Shown piece after piece: positions 42,927 to 52,843 of a stretch of DNA of 64,000 nt; the stretch's first letter is position 1, and the number at the start of each line of letters is the position of its first letter. The stretch is from Craterostigma plantagineum (lineage: Eukaryota; Streptophyta; Magnoliopsida; Lamiales; Linderniaceae): assembly GCA_027422505.1 (NCBI GenBank), contig JAPQWV010000357.1, positions 372,001-436,000 on the forward strand, given 5' to 3'. The position numbers were made by a program, and so were the translations under genes. Under the pieces are notes generated by a model. That model did not search any database. It was not told where the DNA came from and worked only from the letters and a program-made list of their open reading frames with translations.

Positions 42927-43830
42927 ATTGAAAGATCTGTAACAAAATATCAAATGATTAGTTTGTTGATTAGTTCGTCGCATTCGATCACATAAAAGGA
43001 TGTCATGTGTTGAAATGATTAAGTAAGCGAAAGGATTGCAACACAAAAATAATTTAAGTCTCGGCGAAAGTGTAAAGAATTGTAGCAATTAAACAATTGC
43101 AGACAGAGTCGGGCAATTCGTATGGTCCGAATTGGTCAAGGAATCGGCGATGCATTAAATTGATTTTTAGAGACAGAATCGGGCGATTAGTATGGTCAGA
43201 ATTGGTCCACGAATCGGGCGATGCGTTCAATCGAGTGATTTCAGAGACAAAATCGGGCGATTGACATTATGAATTAAAAAACTACAGTAAGACGAAACAA
43301 ATCGGGGCGATTGACATTATGAATTTAAAGAAGAAACCTAATCTTTGAATCTTGAAAACTAAAAACGAGCGAACGAAATCAGAAGAGAGATTTGAACGAA
43401 CTTAATAACCATAATCGTCGATTCCTACAAAATGATGAGATAAAGTGGGTAAAATTTGCAGATGACGAACTTTTCCTTACCGAAAATGGGTGGAGAGTTG
43501 CATAGAACGAAGAAAATTTGAGTTTGAGTACAGAGATGACGAAGTTCATTGACGACTGGAGAAAGCTTTTCAGATTTAGGTTGAGAGAATTTGGGGAAAA
43601 AATGAACATTCTGGCAATTTCGTATTTATATGAGGTTTAGTGTAGCGTGTTTGATCGATTAAGGAATCGGGCGATTGGAAGAATCGCCGAGAAAATGATG
43701 AACTGTAGCGCTTTCGATAGATTGGAAGAATCGGGCGATTAATTGAAAACGAAGAATCGCCGAGAAAACTAAGAATCAAGCGATTCTTTGGAAAAGTTGA
43801 GAGAATGTGGAATCGGACGATTGATGTTTG
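42927..43830 (-). other. Copia leader with AATCGGGCGATT array
   Basis: Non-coding stretch upstream (minus strand) of the copia-type gag start. From 43100 to 43320 and 43660 to 43820 it carries about a dozen related words: aatcgggcgatt (43184, 43248, 43665, 43730), gaatcgggcgatg, aatcggcgatg, atcggggcgatt, gaatcgccgag and aatcaagcgatt. Most occur next to an agacaga or tggtc word in the first block. The core TCGGGCGATT also occurs in the Tekay-1 and Tekay-2 LTRs. No primer site or LTR border was found here. Confidence 0.7.
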
Positions 43831-44140
43831 AAATTTTGAAAGTTTAAATATTTCAAACTGAAGAATTTGACTCAAAAATCAATTAAAGAACATCTGAAGA
43901 GAATCATCCTATTCTGTCAAATGCAAAATCTCCGATTAATATGTAACACAAAGTTCAAAAATTTTGTCCCAAATTGAATATCAAATCAACTTAGTTTTTC
44001 AAAATCGATTTGTGTGACGCAAAATCCAATAAGCGACGAAGAAAGGATTGCTTTCATTCGCGGCGATGAGCCCTGAAGTCAAAGATTCGTCGGTATCATT
44101 TATCATGTTTGTCGGGACCGTAATTATTTCGTTGGTCGAT
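43831..44140. other. Unassigned AT-rich stretch
   Basis: About 310 bases between the motif array and the TATA box at 44148. No coding frame, LTR border or primer site is visible. It may hold the distal promoter of the small plus-strand frame at 44214, or remnants of the minus-strand copia LTR. Confidence 0.4.
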
Positions 44141-44147
44141 TTACGCC

Positions 44148-44155
44148 TATAAATA
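44148..44155 (+). promoter_or_regulatory. TATA box of the small membrane-protein frame
   Basis: cctataaatagac matches the plant TATA consensus. It lies 66 bases before the ATG at 44214, which predicts a transcript start near 44180 and a 5' leader of about 30-35 bases. It is on the strand opposite to the surrounding copia sequence. Confidence 0.55.
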
Positions 44156-44213
44156 GACACGATTCGAGAAACATGGTAGTACCATAAATCTCAAAAAAAT
44201 CGAGCTCACAGAG

Positions 44214-44387
44214 ATGAACTGGAATCAGCAACAAGATCAGGAGGAAAACGAAGAACATGCGGAGTTAAGGTGTCGTTTTAAACGCAATTTGGATATGTTA
44301 GCGCTTGAGCTTTTGCTTCTTTCGTGTTTATTCGTTGCTTTAGTGGCTGTTCTATTTTGGTTCCTGATAAGGCGTACTAGCTTTTGA
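44214..44387 (+). CDS. Small hypothetical single-pass membrane protein (57 aa)
   Basis: Not assigned to a family. The frame runs from ATG 44214 to tga 44385-44387. The N-terminal third is hydrophilic and acidic (MNWNQQQDQEENEEHAEL). A short basic stretch follows (RCRFKRN). Then residues about 29-52 form one strongly hydrophobic helix (LALELLLLSCL, VALVAVLFWFLI), and the protein ends in RRTSF. The layout suggests a single-pass protein with basic residues on both sides of the membrane. A good TATA box is 66 bases upstream. It is antisense to the minus-strand copia element, between the end of its pol and the copia gag of the next unit. Antisense frames are known in some plant retrotransposons, but I do not recognise this one. 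It could also be chance; the TATA box and clean amphipathic-to-hydrophobic layout favour a real gene. Confidence 0.45.
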   Translation: MNWNQQQDQEENEEHAELRCRFKRNLDMLALELLLLSCLFVALVAVLFWFLIRRTSF

Positions 44388-45012
44388 GAGTGATCTATGT
44401 ATTTTGGTGATGTGATTTTCATGGTTTGCGTTGTTAAAGTGTTTTGGCATTTGGAGGGTGTTATGCATACTTGAGTTGTAAGAGTGTGTTTCGCATTTGG
44501 AAGGATTCAAGATTAGTTTGCGAAAAAGCAGCGACTCCCCCTCAAAAATTGAAGTTTTGGAAATTAGTACCTCTGAAATAAAACCTAATTTCCCGAATCA
44601 TAAGTTCGGGCGATTCAAAGATTGCAAAGGCAGTTTCGAGCGATGCTCAGTTTCGGGTGATTCTCATTTGGCCGAGAAAAGCACAAGTTAATTGAAATTT
44701 AAGTTAAAAATTTTAAAGATTAAAATTGACGAAATATTTCAAAAACTCCGCCTTAAGTAGTGTAGATCGTTCACAAACTCCCCCTAAATATGATAAATAT
44801 TTCAGAAACTCCCCCTAAATAAGTGGAAGTCGTTCAAACTCCCCCTAAATTGATGCATATTTGACAAGAGTCCCCTTAGATATTATATTTTATTGTTAAT
44901 TAATTTAATTATTTATTTATTTTTATTTTATTTTATTTTTTACACACACAAGAAAATATAGAGAAAACTAAATGACCTATTTACACAATATAAGGTTCGT
45001 GTAGGGACAATC
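44388..45012 (-). other. 3' UTR of minus-strand copia with multiple polypurine-like motifs
   Basis: On the plus strand actccccctaaat appears at 44777, 44808 and 44838, with gcgactccccctc at 44532 and gagtccccttag at 44868. On the element strand these are atttagggggag polypurine-like words, as in Sirevirus-like elements. The true tract and LTR start could not be separated from the copies. A ttattttta-rich run lies at 44900-44945. Motifs ttcgggcgattc, tttcgagcgatg and tttcgggtgattc occur at 44603-44660. Confidence 0.6.
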
Positions 45013-46191
45013 GATCATGTCTTACGGTTCCAATACCTAACGTAGACACCAAGAATTGGAATCGCTTTTCATCCAATGCCTTAGTGAATAAATCAGCAAG
45101 TTGAAGGTCTGTGTGATCAAAATGCATTTCGATTGTACCTTGTTCTACATGTTCCTTGATAAAGTGATATCTAATGTCTATATGTTTTGTGCGTGAGTGA
45201 TGTCGGGATTGCTAGTTATAGCTATGGCACTTTTTTAGTCACTAAATATGGGAATATGATTTAATGAAATGCCAAAGTCTCGTAGCTGGGTTCTCATCCA
45301 CAAAATTTTTGAATAGCAACTCGCAGCAGCGACATATTCTGCCTCTGCTGTCGAAGTTGAGACACATTTTGTTTCGTGACGACCAGCTTACGAGTTTACC
45401 CCCTAGAAATTGAGAGGCTCCTGAGGTGCTCTTCCTGTCCATCTTGCATCCCGCGTAATCAGCATCCGTGTATCCGACGAGTTCGAAGTTGGAGTTCATT
45501 CGGTACCATAGACCTAGATTGGGAGTTCCTTTAAGGTATTTGAAGATCCTTTTGACGGCAAGCATGTGAGACTCCTTTGGATCAGCTTGAAAGTGAGCAC
45601 AGAGACACGTGGCGAACATAATATCAGGTTGAGTGGACGTGAGATAGAGCAGACATCCTATCATGCCTCGATAAATTGTTTGGTTAACAGATTTTCCTGA
45701 CGAATCTGCATCAAGCTTGCATGAAGTGGACATAGGAGTGCTGGCAGGATTGGAGTTGTCCAGGGTGTACTTCTTGAGGATGTCGTGAATATACTTGGAT
45801 TGGTTGATGAAGATTCCATCGTGAAGCTGCTTAACTTGGAGGCCTAAGAAGAAGCTTAGTTCTCCCATCATGCTCATTTCGAATTTCTGCTTCATTAGAT
45901 CTCCAAAGTTCCTGCACATTCTTGCATCGGTCGAGACAAAGATGATGTCGTCGACGTAAATCTGTACTAACATAATGTCTGATCCGTCCTTCTTGATGAA
46001 AATAGTTGTATTGATCTTCCCTTTTGTGAATCCGGAGGAGATGAGAAAATTCGAGAGGACCTCGTACCAGGCTCTGGGAGCTTGTTTAAGTCCATAGAGA
46101 GCTTTATCGAGTCTGTATACGTGGTCTGGGAATTGTTCGCTCACTCAGGCTGAGATACAAAAAATTCCTCCTTCAGAATTCCATTGAGGAA
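45013..46191 (-). pseudogene. Minus-strand copia RT and RNase H, 5' part missing
   Basis: From the minus strand: TFLNGILKEE (about 46190-46160), a tga near 46144, PDHVYRLDKALYGLKQAPRA (46130-46070), IYVDDIIFVSTD (catalytic DD, about 45965-45930), MGELSFFLGLQVKQLHDG, YRGMIGCLLYLTSTQPDIMF, and RNase H with YTDADYAGCK (about 45475). A one-base frameshift near 45365 moves the rest to another frame (STAEAEYVAA). Then come the C-terminal words HTDLQLADLFTKALD and a final stop near 45013. Close to the Sirevirus-like copia pol. Its gag, protease, integrase and RT start are gone: the frame ends abruptly at 46191-46193, where unrelated DNA begins. Confidence 0.82.
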
Positions 46192-46193
46192 TG

Positions 46194-46936
46194 TGTTGGG
46201 TTACCCGGTGTCAACTGGAGACGCCACGTCCCCGGGTACGGTGCTGACCAAAAATTTTCCGGGTTCCTCGATTGCCCTCGTTGCTCGGATCAGAATAGTA
46301 TCACATAGACATGTAATAGGGCGGGTCAAACCCGTAGAGAATTACCAGTTGAAGCGAGTGACAGCTCCTCGTCCTTTTCTTCAAGACTTCATCGATGGTG
46401 GTGGAGGGAACTAGATCGTCACGCCGACCTCGCAGTGTACCACGGCGTCAGTTCTTTAAAGATGGCTAGAGAGAACCGAGCCGTCGCGTGGGAGAAAAGT
46501 GTGTGCGTTCGGTGTGTGTTTTGTGCCTTTAGTTGATTTCGAAAATCAAGTCTTTTTCTCCATATGGAGCACGAAATTCTTAGCCTATTTAAAGGCTTGG
46601 ATTTCGATATCTTAGTCCTTAAAGTGTTAGAGATTTTTGCCAAATCTTACTCTCTTTTGGATTCCAAATCCAAACTTAAGGAAACTTGCTATTATTAGAA
46701 AACTAACTTAATACCAAGTCAAACTAAGTATATTTGAATATGGTATTGAATTCGAAACTTAATCCTAGATTAATTTCGAAATTTAAATAAATAATATTCC
46801 AAATATTTTATTCCATATTTATTTATATTAAATATGCAAATTCCGAAAAAGAGGTGAAATCCAACTTGCTATTCCATATTTCGAAATTAGCTTAAGGTGA
46901 AATCCAACTTTATCCTCAAGCCCATTAAACACTTGG
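46194..46936. other. Unassigned repeat-like DNA, left part
   Basis: Starts tgttgggttacccggtgtc exactly where the copia RT stops, so it may be an LTR or another element end (inference). It includes a GC-rich first third (46200-46450) and an AT-rich rest with a gcctatttaaaggc word (46573), which could be a TATA box on either strand. No protein motif was found. It is separated from its right part (48313-48646) by the solo LTR. Confidence 0.45.
46932..46936. repeat. Target-site duplication of the solo LTR (cttgg), left copy
   Basis: cttgg at 46932-46936 and again at 48308-48312, on either side of the solo LTR, without mismatch. Confidence 0.93.
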
Positions 46937-48307
46937 TGTAATACCCGTAAAATTTAATGCGGGTCTTTAAGTGTAATTAAAAAAATAGAGGTTTTAATTG
47001 GAATATGTACTCATAGGTTTTCATGCTTATAGGCTTTCGTGTTTCAACATGTTTAGTATTTCAAAACGTTAGCACCTTGTGAGTTTTTGATATGAAAACA
47101 AGGATGAATCATGAAAGTTTTTGCAGTTGACAAAACTTTTCGATATTTTAGGGTTTTCGATATTTCTAGGATTTCGATACCTAAGATTTGGAAATTTGAG
47201 ACTTACGTAACTTAGCAAAAATAATGATGTGATAATATTTTTATGCTCAGAGGTTCGACCCGTTAGGGAATTTACCAGATTTCGTGATCGACTTTAGCAG
47301 GAGGACAGGTAAGTGGATCATCCATCTACAATATGTAAACACATAAGTGAATTATGTGTTTTCATGTGATTCGAGATTTTCGTGACTTATGTGATTTACG
47401 TGATTTACCTGTTGGACGTACGTTTTATTTAAATCATGCTTCCATCAGATTTTGTGAACATGCATGGCACGTGCATATCACGTCAGGAAGAGAGTGTTGT
47501 ACCGTAGTGAGACGGTAACGATATGAGATATTGACGTACGGTGTAGAATGAGATGCTTGTGATTGGTGACTCTTAGACGAGTCGAGGTTGGGCTCACTGG
47601 GCACCTGGCGGAGACAGGCGTGATCGATCTGTCTACTCGGGCGTGACCGTCCCAATGTGCATACCGCGGGATGCGATATTGATGTGACCTGATAGGTGGC
47701 CATTGGCGTGATCGTCCAGTGCACTATCAGTGTAAACTTTTGATGCGGAGCGACCCGATAGGAGGCCATTGGCGTGATCGTCCAGTGCACTACCAGGGTA
47801 GGCTGCCGCGAGACTTGGGGGTGGCCTCCTAGTAGTCTTTGCGCGCGAGGGTGTCGAGCCTAACCTAGGGCCCAGTATTGTGTGAAATAGGAATGTGGGA
47901 AAACAAAGAGTGTGCATTATGTCATGTTGTGAGGAATTGGGATCGGGATTGAGTGCACACTTGCATACATGCATTTTATTCACCTACTGGGCAAATTGCT
48001 CAGTGTTTACATGTTGTAGGTACTGAGTCTGACGCTGGTACGCGTCAGGACTGAGGCGGCTGGTGGCGGTGCTCCACGAACTTTGAGGGCGGTGCAGTAC
48101 ATGGATGAAGACCTGTGGAGCGGCTGTAGGACTTTTTGTTCTTTTGATATTTTTGGGGCTTCGGCCCGTGTATAGAGATGACGATGTAGACAGATGTTTA
48201 TAGTAATATATGTTGTTTTAGGAAAAACTTTTTATTAGACGGGCCTTCCGCGGCTTACGTTGCGGAAATCCGCCACTAATCCTAATTAGAAAAGTCGGGT
48301 CGCTACA
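46937..48307 (+). mobile_element. Solo LTR of a Tekay-like element (1371 bp)
   Basis: Starts tgtaatacccgtaaaattt, ends gtcgctaca, and is flanked by the perfect duplication cttgg with no internal region. The 3' half matches the Tekay-3 LTR closely (gtactgagtctgacgctgg, gaggcggctggtggcggtgc, cttccgcggcttacgttgcg). The first 300 bases differ and include three ttttcgatattt/tttcgatacc words (47147-47185). A local duplication repeats the word gcgtgatcgtccagtgcacta (20 of its bases at about 47708 and 47772). A solo LTR arises by recombination between the two LTRs of a full element. Confidence 0.93.
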
Positions 48308-48312
48308 CTTGG

Positions 48313-48646
48313 CCAAACTCAAGTCTTAAAGTTAATTTCATAAGAAGTCCAACTTCGATCCAATAAATGGCCCGAGGCCCATTAAGGCGTGGCCCAACAG
48401 CCCAAAGCCCGTTAAGGCCCAAAACAGTTTCTCTTCTTATCAGTACACGTTGATGATCCTTTTTAAGCACGACTCTCTAGGTTCGACTCAATCGGCAAGG
48501 GAGAAATCCAAGAGTTCGGTAGTTACCTAGCCAATCCCGCAGTATCGAACGTAACCCGATTCGAGTGCGAATTTCGACCAAGTCTTTATCCCAGAACCTC
48601 ACTATAGATAACAGTGCTACGTATAAACCCTTCATCTGTGTCCACC
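48313..48646. other. Unassigned repeat-like DNA, right part
   Basis: Continues 46194-46936 after the solo LTR. It has ggcccattaagg/ggcccaacagccc words typical of plant LTRs and intergenic repeats. No coding motif is seen. Its right border is sharp at 48647, where Athila-B homology begins. Confidence 0.45.
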
Positions 48647-49600
48647 GGGATTTCAAAATCAAAGAACACAAGGATATCACGGCGGAAATTATGAATCCCT
48701 TCCGGAAAGTTGGGTAGACAAGCTCGAGGGAATACTAAGCTAATAGGAAAGCTCGACTCTCGCTTATATAGCAAGAAGTGCGGTTGCAAAATACAGAGTC
48801 TTCACTACGGGCGTTAGAGAAACAAGTTGGGGAGATTCCCGAATCAAACCAACAACGCCCTTCCGGTTCGTTGCCAAGTTACACAGAGACCAACCCAAAG
48901 GACCACCATGTGAAGGCGATGTCACTTCGCAACGGACGACAACTCGAGGAAGTACCAGGAACCAAGGCGAACGTCGAGATCAAGAAGGCGAATGCCAAAG
49001 ACGAGAAGGCCAACAAGGAGGACGAAGTCATAGCCAAACAGTCTATTAAGGCGTACCAACCCAAGGTCCCGTACCCAGCCGGACTCAAGAAGGAGATAGT
49101 AGACGATCAGTTCGGTAAATTTCTCTCTATTTTTAAAACTTTACATATTAACTTACCGCTTGTCGAGGCTCTTGCACAGATGTTCCGTTGGGTGAAATTC
49201 GTCAAGGACTTGGTAACGAACAAGCCCAAACTCGAAGATATTTCCACCGTTTGCCTTCGTGGGGAGTGCTCGGCCATTCTCCAATGCAAGATTCCGAAGA
49301 AGCTTAAGAATCCAGGGAGTTTTACTATACCTTGTCTTATAGGAGATTTAGTTGTTCATAAGGCATTGGCTGATTTAGGTGCTAGTGTAAATCTAATGCC
49401 TTATTCTATGTTCAAAATACTAAGTTTAGGTGAGCCAAAACCCACTAGAATGAGTCTTCGGTTAGCTGATAGATCTATCAAGTATACTGGGGGTATCATC
49501 GAGGATGTACTCGTAAAAGTTGATAAATTTATTATCCCCGCTGATTTTGTATTCTTGACATGGAGGAGGATGAGAATATTCCCCTTATTTTAGGTAGACC
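48647..49600 (+). pseudogene. Athila-B gag linker and protease
   Basis: A long frame (48778-49593) is better kept than in Athila-A: ALEKQVGEIPESNQQ, LPSYTETNPKDHHVKAM, SLRNGRQLEE, YQPKVPYPAGLKKEIVDD, LHINLPLVEALAQMF and RGECSAILQCKIPKKLKNPG. The protease words are ALADLGASVNLMPYSMF, LGEPKPTRMSLRLADRS and VLVKVDKFIIPADFV. A frameshift near 49555-49580 precedes ILGRPFLATG (49580-49615). The capsid half of gag is missing. Confidence 0.78.
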
Positions 49601-49800
49601 ATTTCTCGCTACCGGGGGACGATGGTCGATCTTCGTAATGGAACATTGACATTGACTATAGTGAGAATGTGACCTTTGATATGACCGAGTCGATGAGTAA
49701 CACTGAAGAGCTCGATGATAAGTGGTATTACATGGATATTATTAATTGGGATAACTTCCTAACTTTGTAGGGACTCTCACAAGCCGACTCACTCTCTTTA

Positions 49801-50585
49801 ATGCAAGAATTTGAAGAACGCGAAGCTGCCTTGACGACGGACGTTCACATAAATGTAGACAACAACATCGAAGACGAGCAACCCGTCAAGGTAAAGACGA
49901 GCAACGAAGAAGAAAGGGAAAAAGGCTCAATCGAGGAACCACCGACGCTCGAACTCAAGCAACTACCCGATCACTTGAAGTATGCATTCTTAGGAGAAAA
50001 TTCGAAGTTACCCTTCATCGTGGCCGTGGATCTAGAATAGGAGCTAAAAAGCATGCTCTTGGACATGCTAAGAAAACACAAGAAGTCGCTTGCATGGAAA
50101 ATCTCAGACATTCGAGGAATCTGCCATGCATGCATTTTCGATACTTAAGGTAAACTTATTAATGCTCCTATCATGATAGCCCCCGGTTGGGGTCTACCTT
50201 TTGAACTAATGTGTGACGCTAGTGATTTTGCAGTAGGGGCAGTTTTGGGGCAGCGCGTGGGACAAGCACTTTCAGCCGATATACTATGCAAGCAAGACTG
50301 AACGAGGCACAAACAAATTACACTACCACCGAAAATGAGCTGTTTGCGGTCGTGTTCGCGCTCGACAAGTTTCGCACCTAACTCATCCTTTCCAAGGTTA
50401 TTGTCTCCAGAGATCACTCGGCCCTCAAGGAACTCCTCGTCATACCCGATGCAAAGCCAAGACGAATCTGATGGATCCTACTACTTGAAGAATTTGAAGT
50501 GGAAATTCGAGACCAAAAGGGAGTTGAAAATTTTGCAGCCGATCACCAAGATTGGAGGATTTACATTACAAAAGGGCGGGCGAGG
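49801..50585 (+). pseudogene. Athila-B RT start joined to RNase H by a deletion
   Basis: The 49801-50040 frame gives the linker before RT and stops at tag 50038. KISDIRGI (about 50100) is followed within a few bases by CHACIFDT, the RNase H side word. The RT core found in Athila-A (about 29000-29925) is thus absent, a deletion of roughly 900 bases. RNase H words are LINAPIMIAPG, LPFELMCDASDF and FAVGAVLGQRVGQAL (50160-50265), with frameshifts. Not functional. Confidence 0.75.
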
Positions 50586-51297
50586 ATAACATCAGGGACC
50601 ACTTCCCTGACGAGCATCTTTATGCCATACGTGAGGTAAACGATGATATTCCTTGGTATGCTGATATTGCTAACTATCTCGTGGAAAGGATCATACCAAA
50701 GGAATACTCAAGCCAGTTGAAGAAGAAGTTCTTTTCGGACTTGAAGTATTACTCTTGGTATGATCCATACTGTTTAGGACTTGTGCCGATAAGATGGTCA
50801 GGCGATGCGTATCATTTCCCGATACGATCAAGATCTTAGACCATTGCTATACCGCAGCGGCCGGAGGCCATTATGGGGGGAATCGAGCAGCCCATAAGGT
50901 ACTCGAATGTGGTTTCTATTGGCCTTCAATCTTCAAGGACACGCAAAGGTATGTAGACATGTGCAATAGGTGCCAACGGACAGGTAATATCTCTAAGCGC
51001 AATGAAATGCCGCAGAATTTTGTTCTAGTGTGCGAGGTATTTGATGTTTGGGGCATTGATTTCATGGGACCATTTCCTGCTTCGTTTACTAATCGATATA
51101 TCCTAATTACGGTTGATTACGTATCTAAATGGGTAGAGCAAGCGCTGTCCACTAATGATGCTAGGGTAGTCGAGATAACACATCCAGAAAAAGGGACTTT
51201 CAAGGTGAACGTGCGGCGTATCAAGCATTACTATGATGGTGACATCAAGGCGCTCGGGACAGAAACTATTCACCTCCTCAACACCACCCATAGGTAA
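50552..51297 (+). pseudogene. Athila-B integrase with core deleted
   Basis: [20 protein letters not shown] (50645-50705) and, after a frame change, the zinc domain in full: [17 protein letters not shown] and [10 protein letters not shown] (50830-50985). Then come [14 protein letters not shown] with the first catalytic Asp (51047-51088) and [20 protein letters not shown]. Directly after VV the protein reads [20 protein letters not shown], the far C-terminal words. The second Asp and the Glu of the active site are missing with the rest of the core. Ends at 51295-51297 (taa). Confidence 0.78.
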
Positions 51298-52843
51298 GCC
51301 ACCGAGCAATGTCTAGCTAAAAGACATTAAAGAAAGTGCTACTTGGGAGTCACCCCAAGCCTATCCTATGTTTTTTCATTTATTTCTATGCGCATTTTTA
51401 GTTTTTATGATTCTGTTTTTCGATGATCGCAGGGAATTCAAAATCTCAAGTGTGGGAAGGAGCCGTACAAAACATGCACATCGGACTATTCAGGGAAGTT
51501 CGCTTATCTTTCAGTTTCCTCTTTCGTATTTTACATTATTTTTATGTTGAGGGAAACATAAATCTTAAGTGTGGGGAGGGAAATTCAGGCGAACATGTTA
51601 TATGTTGCATATCTTGATATTTGGCATAAAATGTTTTTTCCGAAAATTATGTTTTGTATCATGAAGGGATGACTTTATGTTAGAAATTGTGTGAGTAATT
51701 AGGATACATATGCATAGTCTACTTCTTTCTTACATGATTAACTTGGCGATACCTGAGAAATTCGTACACATAAGTCTATTTTTGTGCGATTTTTTAGCCT
51801 ACGAGCTTTTCGCTCATTTCTTTGGTTGTGTGTATCATTCTTAATTTATATCTCTTTACAACTTGCTTGTGTATTACGTTTTAAAACTACTTAAAGTGTG
51901 ATTGCGTGAAAATGAGGAAGCCATTAGGAATTCAGTCCATAGCCAAAGTAACCAACCACGATTGGCCCCCGTAGTTAGCCACTTTGAGCCTGAGCCTTTT
52001 ATTTGAGGAAACCGAATTATAAATTGCCAACCTGGTTAAGCCTTCAGAAATAAATCCATCGGAGCGATAGTAGAAGTGGAGGTTGAATGTCAGACTCAAG
52101 AAGCGCAACCCGTGCTAAATTTCCGAGCTGAGCGTCGAAAACAAAAAGAGAGAGAAAACAATGAAAAAAAAAAAGCAGAGAAAAAAGAAAAAAATAGAAG
52201 AAAAAAAAAGAGAAGAAAAAAAAAACAGAGAGAGAGAAAAAAATAATATATTGACTAAGAATCTTTCCTCCGATAATTTTTCACTCTCAAAAGGGTATTA
52301 TCTATTTCCTAGATCAAGAAGTTGAAAGAAGAAGGGCTTGGTGAATAGCGATGAATGCAAAAGAACGGAAGTGATGATCAAGAACAACGGATTTTGGCGC
52401 ATTCAAGATGATGGCATGATCCCGACACGACTACAACTCATATCGTTTTTACGCTTATTCCTTGCATATCTTACATATCTCAGCCATTTTATAACCCGAT
52501 AAAGACCTTCCGATTCACGCTTGATCATTGAAAGTGGTAGATTTACGAATTGCTTGCAAGCCTATGGTAGAGACTAGATTAGTGCATGACCCGAGCGATT
52601 TTGCTGACCTCTTAACCTTTACATTGAGTAATTTGAGCAAATCCTTGCGAGGTACCGATTTTGATGGGTGTTGCTAAGGAAATCGTGTAGTTAGTCGTTT
52701 GACTTAGAGTGCTTTCCGACTTTACTCGCATTATCTCCTACATGATTTCGTTCTTGATTGATACGTTGCATGATTTTATCCTTTTATACGCCATTTGCAT
52801 TTCTTTGCTTGAGTACAAGCAAGCGTTTAAGTGTGGGCAGATT
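51298..52843 (+). other. Athila-B 3' UTR
   Basis: Non-coding 1.5 kb matching the reverse of 33196-34620. It holds the purine word aagtgtggggaggg (51567), a purine run of about 120 bases (52135-52255, A and G almost only), and aagtgtgggcag at 52829-52840 next to the LTR, which is the likely polypurine tract. No gene is seen. The AG run corresponds to the pyrimidine run at 33765-33812. Confidence 0.7.
52135..52255 (+). repeat. 120-base purine run (A/G) in Athila-B 3' UTR
   Basis: Nearly uninterrupted a/g sequence such as agagagagaaaac and aaaaaagagaagaaaaaa. The same position in Athila-A (reversed, 33765-33812) is a shorter pyrimidine run, so the feature belongs to the family but its length varies. 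Confidence 0.85.
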
